Below, piece by piece: positions 54,977 to 64,000 of a stretch of 64,000 nt of DNA. Source of the DNA: Acanthacorydalis orientalis (lineage: Eukaryota; Arthropoda; Insecta; Megaloptera; Corydalidae); the NCBI GenBank assembly GCA_034766995.1, contig CM068313.1:24403012-24467011 (forward strand). Reading direction: 5' to 3'. Below the pieces are notes generated by a model. It searched no databases, was not told the origin of the DNA, and saw only the letters and a program-made list of their open reading frames with translations. The stretch's first letter is position 1; each line of letters begins with the position of its first letter. The translations under genes were made by a program, and so were the position numbers.

Positions 54977-55388
54977 TATAGATAAATGTTGTTCATAAAA
55001 GAGTGAAATGATTTTTATGTAAATTATAAAGCGTAGCGTTTTATTCAATTATATTTATTAAAAAGATATAAAATTATTCAATAATGCAAAAAAAATTTCC
55101 CCAACATCAAGTATTTTAATATCATTGAAATTAATGTGACGATCATTTGATTACCGACAAAGTCGGAACATCATCTTGATTGGTGTTCTAGCATTTATAG
55201 TAGAATATTTCCTATGGGAATTTTTTATATTGATGATAACACTTCACTAATACTTTATTTCATATCAAAAATTTAGAAGATGAATTGAATAAAACGTGAG
55301 AGCTATTTTTATTGAAAATGTATATTTATAATATTTTTCTGACAATGTGGATAGCTTTAATGACAATTTTAATAATCACACAAGTTTA
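54972..55388. other. AT-rich non-coding DNA
   Basis: No feature seen. Confidence 0.65.
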
Positions 55389-55441
55389 TATACATACATA
55401 CGTCTATATATATATATATATATGTATATGTAGAGAGAGAA
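55389..55441. repeat. (ACAT)-(TA)n-(GA) compound microsatellite
   Basis: Short ACAT, TA and GAGAGA blocks. Confidence 0.9.
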
Positions 55442-58339
55442 ACAATATACACACACGATTTTGATATTTTTGCTTATACTGTTAACACAAGTAATAAGTG
55501 AGAAATTTAAGAATGAGTACTTAAAAAAATGTTAAAATAATAACATAATTAAGATAAATAATATGAATTTCAGTAAAAGATTAAATTATAATGTAAATTT
55601 GAAATGAAAGATAACGACGATAAAAAATAATCACAATATACAAGACGTCCTTGTAAAAAGTGGTCATAATTTATAACAGAGTTTGGTTGAATATCATTGA
55701 CTTATTTACTTTTATATAGTTTTAATATTTTTTAAATTAATAAGTTCAAGTTTCTTAGTCTAAATAATTTATAATGAACCCGAATTGTAGTTTCAACATT
55801 GAGCATAGTACGTGTTAAAATGTAGTATTTATCTATTTAGAAAAGTGATAATATATAAAACAAAATATGCTAGTCTCGAATTTAATTCAGAAGTCAATTT
55901 TTATAATAAAATAAGTTTTTATTAATAAATAAGGCGATTCTTTAAAATTTGCATGCAGTTTAAAATTTGGATCAAGAGACATGTTCTTGCTACATTGAAA
56001 GAGTGAATTATATTTAAAACGATAACAATACTAAGACTGCATAGATAACAAATGGATATAAAATAACTAAATTAAACTTTGATAAAATAAAAATAAAGAC
56101 ATATAAAATTAAAGATCAGTTTCTCAATCACAAAAGTTATTTGTTTCATTGTATTTATATTTCATTGTTCTATTAGTTAATAGAATAATTTTTTATATTT
56201 TTATGCACTATGTTTCATGTATATCAGTAAATATTTAATTAATTTCAATTTGAATCATGATATGAAAGAAAGAGGATATACTTAAGATTAATTGTTGATA
56301 ATGAATTAAAAAGGATGTTAACTATTTCTAACTTAAAAACTATGTATTATACGTATTATAATTTCGGTTTCTCATAATTATGTTTTCTTATACAACTGCA
56401 TGAAATATGTCACTCATTTTAAAAAAGACTGTTTATTATTGTCCAAATTCATAAAATTATATTTAATATTTTTCTCATAATTGTAATGCACATAGTTTCA
56501 AAATTTAATAACTGCCGAGACTGTAGAAAAAATATTCCGTGCAATAAAACTCGATTCATAGCATTTCTTGACTAACTCGCCTCGACGCTGCAGATGTAAT
56601 TGCCTTTGTCAAATCCGACAAAGCTAGTTATATAACCTTGATTTTTCATAAAGCCATATTATAACTTTTCACGGCACATAAATTTATGCTCGTAAAACTA
56701 TTTTTACTTTTATGTCTTCCGCGCTTACTCTGCCAGCCGATATTTACAAATACGTATTTACATTTGAAAACACGATCTGTTTTTGTAAATATAATTCATA
56801 CATTAAATTCATTTATTTACAGTTTTTTTTTTATTTTAATATATTTAAAAAATCGTGACGGTAAATACATTAAAACCAGTTTTTCAGCTAACCTAATTTT
56901 TTTTTATAATTATATATTTCGTTGAATACTTGTACAGTTTAACATATTAATCAACATACTAATAAATTGTGTTAATTCTATTGAAAATTTCGTAAACTCT
57001 TCATATAAATATCAAGGCAAAAATATTTATTTTGCATTTACTCTATCTATATTAGTTTGAACCTATTAAAGCAGATTGATTCTGTTCAATGAACAAAAAA
57101 ATGATTAATTATTAATAATTCTTTTATATAATTACCTTAACGAATCTGTGTAAAGTGTATTCTGCAGTTTTTAAAAACATATTTTTCATTTTTTATATTT
57201 ATTGAAATACATGAAAACTTATTTCGAAATAGTTTTAACCGTTTATTTCTATAAAAATGTTGAAGTAATAAATTACATTAAAAAATATATTGACATAAAA
57301 TTTAATGAATGTATATGCTAGCTCAAGGTTTATTTAATATTTTTCTTCCAGTAATAGCACTTGCCAAGCAATTAAAGTAATTGTACTTCAATGAAAATAT
57401 TATTTTATCGGTCGATAAATAATCACCAAACATAAAATCCGCAAAAAAAGTTGACTGATAAGTTACTACTCGCCTCTTTTTTCATAGAGAAAATTACTAC
57501 AATTTTACATTTTAGAAAAATAAAAGTAATATCAAAGATTTAATTACGAAAAAAATCGTTTTATACGAAATAATCTATTCTTTTTATTTTATAATTACGT
57601 AGACCTTTTATTAAAAAATATGTTTCTATATATCAAAACTATGTTTATGTGGACATTACTATTTTGTTTCAAGTTGTATGTTGACAGAATGAAATTTGAT
57701 TCCTTGAAAACTGTAATTTTCAAACTGTAACATTTTATTGACTTCAGAAAATATATCATTACCTTACATATTTCAACAACTTCCAGTTAACATAAAGAGT
57801 TAAAAACATGTATGGAGACAATGCAATTCTGTAACAAAAGCAGAGTAACTGACTATATTTTGCAGATAAAATCTGAATACAAAACTATAATTGCAATTAT
57901 TTCAGTCTGTCAGATATATATTACATTTACGTAATATGTATGTATGAAGCATAAAAATAAATCTCAATAAAAATAAATCTCAATTTATTTAGGAAAATAG
58001 AACGTACATTTCAACGAAGAAAAAAATGTTGAAATCTAGGATGCTAGAAAGGATACTGAGAAACCTCAATATCTAGATTAAATAAATAATGTATGTGTAA
58101 CGAACGACACTGTTTGTAAATTCTGTTCTAAGAACGTTAGTAAATAAATAATTAAGTCGTTACATAAAAAAAGTCAATTATTGTAACGTGTAATTATTTC
58201 AATTTATTACTAAATTATGATATTATAATATGAAATATAAGCATTGACACACACATCACATATGAAAAAAGTATATTAAAAAAAAACATTTAATGTGTAA
58301 GCATCTCTTGTTGACATTTTTGTGTATTAAAGTACAATA
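55442..58339. other. AT-rich non-coding DNA
   Basis: About 2.9 kb without a supported gene or element. 56515-56680 is slightly richer in CpG. The frame at 56686-56925 starts with a Leu-rich hydrophobic stretch but dissolves into AT-rich codons. A 17-bp tandem duplication (AATAAATCTCAATAAAA) lies near 57956-57985. Confidence 0.6.
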
Positions 58340-58404
58340 TGTATATATATATATATATATATATACACATACATACACACATACATACATACATGTGTGT
58401 GTGT
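58340..58404. repeat. (TA)n-(ACAT)n-(GT)n compound microsatellite
   Basis: TA, then CA/ACAT repeats, then GTGTGT. Confidence 0.95.
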
Positions 58405-58720
58405 GATGATATAAATTGGACTTTTGAACTTGATACTTGGATTTTTTTAAAATAGTATATATTTCTTCGTAATACAAATAAATGTACTTTTTATAAATTG
58501 TAAATGCAAGAAGAACAGCGTATGTAGGTAGTCACGTAGTATCTATTAAGTTCAATAGATTTTTTTACGTTAGTAATTATGATGACATGCATCATTGCAT
58601 ACATACAAAACTTACAAAAGAACAAAAAGAGATGATGATTTTCAAAAACTTCTGAAGCACTTTGCGGTTTTGGTGGTATTATTTTCAAATATAAATAATT
58701 ACATGTATTTCGAATTCAAT
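58405..58720. other. AT-rich non-coding DNA
   Basis: A minus-strand 65-codon frame at 58491-58688 has no recognised domain. Nothing else seen. Confidence 0.6.
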
Positions 58721-58771
58721 TTATTGTAATTTCAGTTATTTTTCCTATTGTATTCTTTTATTACACAGTAA
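58721..58771 (+). repeat. 51-bp direct repeat, left of mariner copy B
   Basis: Matches 59339-59389 at 47 of 51 positions in the same orientation. It ends three bases before the mariner inverted repeat. Confidence 0.93.
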
Positions 58772-58774
58772 GTG

Positions 58775-59334
58775 TCACGTTGGTAGAAAAATAATTGCGG
58801 TTTACGACCTTCAAATTCATGTACATTTTTCTCAACTAGCTGTTTTAAGTGGTTCAGAACTGTTGGATAAATAACACCTAACTTTTGTACAAGCTCTCGA
58901 ATTGTTGTGCGTGGTTCTGATTCAACTAACGCCTTCAGTATTTGGTTATTATGATCTGAAGGACGTTCGCGACCTTCATCTTCAAGGATCTCGTCGCCCG
59001 ACCTGAAATTTTTCGAACCACCATTGCACCACCGTACGTTCCTTAACAGTACCCCACACCAAAAGCATCGTTTAGTTTACGAGCAGTTTCTGCCGCTTTA
59101 CCATCCGTCTTGAACTCATACAAACATTGCTCTTATTTGCATCTTTTCTATCTTTAATTCAATAGCCCAATTTGAATCAAAATTAATAATAAAACGCAAG
59201 TCGATGTTACCAAAATACAGACCGAAAATTCACTTTAAAATGATATTATAACACGGTGAAATGACACTTTCATTGGAAAAATTACGGTTAGAATTCAGAA
59301 AACAAAAATTTCAATTATTTTCCTATCAACCTAA
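58775..59334 (-). mobile_element. Internally deleted mariner element, copy B
   Basis: A 560-bp unit in the opposite orientation to copy A. The outer end at 59334 reads TTAGGTTGATAGGAAAATAA on the minus strand; the other end reads TCACGTTGGTAGAAAAATAA from 58775. It carries the same N-terminal transposase piece joined at the same place to the 3-prime end (minus-strand frame ENVHEFEG-type junction followed by QLFFYQ). A TA lies outside the right end (59335-59336), but none directly outside the left end. It is bracketed by 51-bp direct repeats instead of a simple TA duplication. Confidence 0.9.
58800..59150 (-). pseudogene. Truncated mariner transposase, helix-turn-helix region, copy B
   Basis: On the minus strand the readable pieces are KAAETARKLNDAFGVG, a disrupted first helix-turn-helix (frameshifts around 59030-59060), then ILEDEGRERPSDHNNQILKA and TTIRELVQKLGVIYPTVLNH, ending QLFFYQR at the inverted repeat. 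The catalytic domain is absent, as in copy A. Comparing the copies shows that the frameshift in copy A near 19040-19080 is private to copy A, because this copy reads cleanly there (LVESEPRTTIREL). Both are inactive. Confidence 0.88.
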
Positions 59335-59338
59335 TAAT

Positions 59339-59389
59339 TTATTGTTATTTCAGTTATTTTTCCTATTGTATTCTTTTGTTATATAGTAA
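59339..59389 (+). repeat. 51-bp direct repeat, right of mariner copy B
   Basis: Partner of 58721-58771 with four mismatches. It begins four bases after the mariner end. Confidence 0.93.
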
Positions 59390-60262
59390 ATAGTTTTATA
59401 CTGATTACAAAATGCCGTAATGATTTCGTACTATTTTAATAATGAAATAGAAATTTAAAATACTATTAAATAAATTTAAAACGACAATCGATTGACAAAT
59501 ATTTCTGCACGCTGTGTCTCTTACCTTAATAAATTATTAACTAATTCATGTAAAAAGTACAGATTGTTAAATTTTAGCACTGGAACTTTTGAAATTTGAT
59601 ATGTGTTTAAAATAATGAACTATATTTATAAATTTTATAACAAAAAACGTTAAATTATTATATTACGTTAATATGATAAAATGCGAATTATTAAATGTAT
59701 TGCTGCGCATAAGATTGTCATAATGTTGTTATCACTATTTTTATAACAAATATTTTTTTATGTTCAGGAACAGTGTATTTGTTCAAATATCTCATTTAAA
59801 AAATATGTATAGTGTTTACACGTACATATTTATGGAATTGGATTTATGTACTAAAAGAAGAAAAGCAATAGAAATAAACATCAAAATTTAACACAAAAAG
59901 TATTATTACAAATAAATTGTATTTTGATATATTAAATATATTTTTCGATTGAAAATAGATTCGTTTTAAAAGAGCAGTCACAAAAAATTAATAAGCAAGA
60001 AACATGCGTTCGTAACAAGTTTCTGTATAAATTATAGTATCTAAAAGGCATATATAAAAAAAAAATTTTTTTAATTTTAACTTATGTTTAAAGGCAGTTT
60101 ATAAACAGGTAAGACCTTGTATAAATTGTTAAAACACACCAAAATAATTACGAAAAATTTAATCAGCGTTCTTAACATCTTAGTCAAGAACTTCATATTT
60201 TCTTATATAATAGCTGAAACTCATCAGAACATAATTATATTATCTAAGTATTTTTTTACATA

Positions 60263-60265
<3 letters not shown>
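59390..60265. other. AT-rich non-coding DNA
   Basis: No gene supported. A CAG|GTAAGA string at 60106-60113 (+) has no adequate pyrimidine tract. Confidence 0.65.

Positions 60266-60331
<66 letters not shown>
60266..60331. repeat. (TA)n microsatellite
   Basis: Perfect TA tract. Confidence 0.97.
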
Positions 60332-60336
<5 letters not shown>

Positions 60337-60899
60337 ATAATTATATTAGAATTTTGAATATGCGTTTAGTACATGTCTTTAGATATAATATTTTGTTATT
60401 TATCAATTAAAACCGTGAGTACGAGTATAATGACCTTTCTAAGTAAACGAATTCTAATTGATTCATTTTTATGCAATTTGTACATTCACTGTTTATATTT
60501 GTTTGTGTAATATTTTTCTAATGTAAAAACTGTCAAAATATCAATATACACGCATACTTAATTGTTCAAACTAATCTGCCATGTACACAAACAACATTAA
60601 GATCCGTACGTCCATGTTTGTAATCTGTCATTTGTTTTGACAGGCGTATTATTAATTATTTCATTAATTACGTCCTTCAGAATAAAAAAAATATTGCTAA
60701 TTATAAATCAACATACAAAGCAAATCACGCCAAGTACATATAAACCCATTATATTTTTGTGTAAATATTTTTTTTTCATTTGGATTTCAGTTTTATTTTT
60801 CGATAAATATGTATTGATTGATTGATAGATTAATTGAGTATTTAAGGCGCTAATGCACGTTTGTACTATAGCTATTAGCATTCATTTAATATTATTTTG
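60332..60899. other. AT-rich non-coding DNA
   Basis: No feature seen. The 62-codon frame at 60637-60825 is Ile/Lys/Phe-rich and looks like chance. Confidence 0.65.
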
Positions 60900-61043
<144 letters not shown>

Positions 61044-62193
61044 TTAAGCTGGAACGATTTTGAACTTATTTAAGTAAATACAATCTAATTCATTTAATAA
61101 TAAACCTGAAACTCTTACTGACGTATAATTAGACGGACAGTATAAAGAAAGGTTCTCTAAAAATTTAACTTCATGTTTTTATAAATACTTTTCAGTGTTG
61201 TAATAAATACATATATTATAGTGGTTTATAATAGTAAAATATTGTATTTTACAATTTATGTATACACACACACAAACGTACGCACATACACCATTATTTA
61301 TTTTTAATTTGTATAAAATCTAGTAACAAAAACAATACGATACGAATCAACATTAAATAAGAACATAAATCTTTGTATTAGAGTGTGCTCATTATCATAT
61401 TTTTATTTGCTCACCAACACGGATTTAAATGGATTCAGTTTTATAGTAATTGTATTTAAAGAGGTTATACTCTGGCCATATTACTGTCAAGACAATAAAT
61501 TAAATTTAAAACGTATCAAGTATAAACAAAATAAATAAATAAAACTCTTCATCCGAAAAGTAGTCAGAAGTCACGATCGTCGACAAACGATATCTGATTG
61601 AAAAAAATAAATTAAGTTCAAACTACATGTTGACATATCGAGATACTAATCCAAATTAATCTTGTCAACTAAACACACACAGATTGATGGTCGTGCAGAC
61701 GTAAAAATACACATTCCAAATTTAATACGCCCACATTGAAACTGACCGAGTTTATTCGTTTATTATAATCATACGTCTCACAGTGTACTCTCATAATGAG
61801 GAAATGTGCAACAAAATAATTATGCGTAGGTCATTGCAATTTTGTAGCAAAAATCTTGTTTCCTTCATATCGTTCATGGCTTAGCAATTATGTAAAAAGT
61901 TGTGTAAGTTTTTTAAAAGTGTATCACAACGAAATAATAATCTCAGACCATTAAAAATGGCTATAAATGTTTAATACTAGAAAAGATAGTCATTTAGTAT
62001 TGTCTTTTTTTTAACTCCACTATAAAAATGTAATAAAACTAGCATAAGGATTTAATATTCTTTTGGTGATCAAAAACGAATTAAAATGCCAACCGTCTTC
62101 AACATAAACATGCCACGTCCAATACTTGTGTTTGAACAAAAAAAATTACTGAAAAAATATTTCTAATTTATTTCATAAATCCTTTTAAATGAA

Positions 62194-62197
<4 letters not shown>
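61044..62197. other. AT-rich non-coding DNA
   Basis: Slightly more CpG around 61550-61820, but no frame, RNA or element recognised. A short CA repeat lies at 61262-61290. Confidence 0.65.

Positions 62198-62245
<48 letters not shown>
62198..62245. repeat. (TA)n microsatellite abutting a MITE
   Basis: The TA tract ends exactly at the left inverted repeat of the foldback MITE. Confidence 0.97.
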
Positions 62246-62248
<3 letters not shown>

Positions 62249-62443
62249 TGATTCAATTTAAGCTTCTACATGAAAGTATTAAAAAAATCTCAAAATTTAA
62301 AATGTCATTTTATTTTTTATTTAGTATTTTAATTTAATTCAATACTAAAATTGAACTAAAGTACTAAATAAAAAATGACATGATTTTTTTAAATTTTGCG
62401 ATTTTTGTTAATACTTACATGTGGAAGCTAAATTGGATCACCT
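62246..62443. mobile_element. Foldback MITE, family 1, copy 2
   Basis: A 198-bp unit. The left end is AGGTGATTCAATTTAAGC; the right end, reverse-complemented, is AGGTGATCCAATTTAGC. Inner arms are also complementary: ATGTCATTTTATTTTTTA on the left pairs with TAAAAAATGACAT-type sequence on the right, giving a nearly continuous hairpin with its centre near 62343. It shares ends and centre with 4932-5155. It is better preserved than copy 1. The transcript, if any, would fold into a long hairpin. Confidence 0.85.
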
Positions 62444-62454
62444 CTCTCTCTCTC

Positions 62455-62486
<32 letters not shown>
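62444..62486. repeat. (CT)n-(TA)n compound microsatellite
   Basis: CT repeats start directly at the right end of the MITE and pass into TA. Confidence 0.95.
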
Positions 62487-62490
<4 letters not shown>

Positions 62491-62784
62491 TTTAAATAAA
62501 TAACATTCTATTCAAATAATTTAATTACACTAATGCTTTTTCTATTGAATACAGATTTATTACATAAAGTGTAAAATATCTATTGACTAAAATATGTATA
62601 ATTGTTTTTACTTTATAAATATAAAAAAAATTTAACAGTACAGTCTATCTACTTGAACCTAAGTAAAATACAATACATTGATAAATAGAAGACAAATTGT
62701 AAACAACTTAATGCAATTTTAATGAATATGAAACATACAAATAATATACAACATAGTCAAGTTTTAGTCTTGTTTTTTTACTCT

Positions 62785-62789
<5 letters not shown>

Positions 62790-62861
<72 letters not shown>

Positions 62862-62901
62862 TGTTTTATATATATATATATATACACATATATATATATA
62901 T
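62790..62901. repeat. (TA)n microsatellite split by a CTTGTTTTATA unit
   Basis: A TA tract, then AGTCTTGTTTTATATATA repeating the sequence that precedes the first tract, then more TA. This suggests slippage or unequal exchange that copied the flank. Confidence 0.93.
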
Positions 62902-63176
62902 GGTTCTTTTTTTACCAATTTTAGAATATATTGTTAACAATATAAAGACATATTTTTTAGCGAGAAATGTGTAATTATAAATATCATGTAACAGTATAGT
63001 TTTACCCAGATGGTTAAAACTTAAAAATAGTTTATCATTCACATAAGATTAAATCATATTTCCATGTATATACAAATGTCATTCATAGCATTATTCATGA
63101 TATTGTTTATACTTCAACACAGTAAAGATTTATTCTTGCTTTTGTTCGCATTTTATCTTTAATGAATACATTATTG

Positions 63177-63178
<2 letters not shown>

Positions 63179-63226
<48 letters not shown>
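63179..63226. repeat. (TA)n microsatellite
   Basis: Perfect TA tract. Confidence 0.97.
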
Positions 63227-63228
<2 letters not shown>

Positions 63229-63895
63229 ATCTCTAATTTTGATAAAAAAATTAACATAGATCAGAACTTTCTAGCTGTTGTAGAGACAAATACACTGTTT
63301 TCAAATCGTGTAACCTATGTAAATGGGACAACGTGTTAATATCGGCTTGCAACAATGTTAAGAGATATATTGCGCCCTATATTTATGTCACACATTTATA
63401 AATGTCTGCTGTGTACTTATAATAAAATAAATTATGTATACATTATAATATACGTGTTTATTTATTCTCATGTCATTTTAACCTTCAGTTCATTCACATA
63501 TTAACAAGAGAATGTGGTGTATTAGTCGTATGCCAAGTAAAGCAAAGTATTTTTCTGTAATTGATTACCAAAAACGGAATGGTATCCACACAACTGACAC
63601 AATTTATGTTTTTCAGTGTTTCAAGAATACTTGTTATTAACATAATAAAAATGTCTGATGCCTGGTCGCAATTATTATTTTGTTTATTCTATGGACATTG
63701 CCGTTTATTAATTGTATTAATTATTTTTATTTGTTCAGTTGTGTTATTTTTCATATTTATCTGAATAATTTAAGGATATGAAGTTGTGCACCATTCAATT
63801 AAATTTTCAAATAACGTACAACGCTTCCCATAAATTACATCCTTAGTGTTACGCGATTTGGTTCTTATTTACATATGAATTAGTGTGTACACATG

Positions 63896-63917
63896 TGTAT
63901 ATATATATATATATATA
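63896..63917. repeat. (TA)n microsatellite, short
   Basis: TA tract preceded by ACATGTGTA. Confidence 0.9.
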
Positions 63918-64000
63918 CGTTTTAATTGATCATATTACCAAATATATGTTTATGAGGCTACAATTTTATAATAGTGGGTGCATAATATTTTTACGTCTGA

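Larger units (their letters stand above)
62487..64000. other. AT-rich DNA with three more TA tracts
   Basis: Contains the microsatellites listed separately. A frame at 63561-63764 (TTG start) has an internal ATG at 63651 that opens MSDAWSQLLFCLFYGHC followed by a strongly hydrophobic tail. This could be a one-helix membrane peptide but is equally compatible with AT-rich chance. No gene called. Confidence 0.5.

Overview
This window looks like intergenic or intronic DNA from an invertebrate animal nuclear genome. By eye it is roughly three-quarters or more A+T. Stop codons are dense in all six frames, and there is no operon structure, Shine-Dalgarno pattern, tRNA or rRNA. The recognisable parts are eukaryotic transposon remnants (Tc1/mariner superfamily, MITEs, a Helitron-like repeat) and about 60 dinucleotide microsatellites, mostly (TA)n. 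CpG does not look strongly depleted, and the transposon families are common in arthropods and also occur in molluscs. I lean to an arthropod, with a cephalopod-like mollusc as the alternative; the sequence does not decide it.

Layout. 0-5 kb: AT-rich DNA with long (TA)n tracts and the first copy of a foldback MITE (4932-5155). 6-10.3 kb: AT-rich DNA with three GC/CpG-enriched islands (about 6.4, 8.1 and 9.8-10.3 kb). 11.6-11.8 kb: a second MITE type. 12.4-13.2 kb: a minus-strand DD41D transposase pseudogene cut off by a microsatellite. 16.9-17.4 kb: a third inverted-repeat element. 18.6-19.2 kb: an internally deleted mariner with TA target duplications. 27.1-27.7 kb: the best candidate for a real gene start, with duplicated CCAAT and TGACATCA motifs, a TATA box and a Cys-rich ORF ending at a splice-donor-like site. 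28-31 kb: the densest microsatellite cluster. 32.0 kb: a 45-codon ORF with a signal-peptide-like start. 36.0 and 46.3 kb: two copies of a Helitron-like repeat. 51.8-52.2 kb: a GC-enriched island with an octamer and E-boxes. 58.7-59.4 kb: a second copy of the deleted mariner, bracketed by 51-bp direct repeats. 62.2 kb: the second copy of the foldback MITE.

No gene is fully supported and no working pathway can be reconstructed. Most longer open frames here are (TA)n read as alternating Tyr-Ile and are not genes. I did not find a convincing new biological system. The best leads are the mariner deletion pair with its odd flanking duplication, the Helitron-like and foldback families, and the 27-kb candidate promoter and exon.
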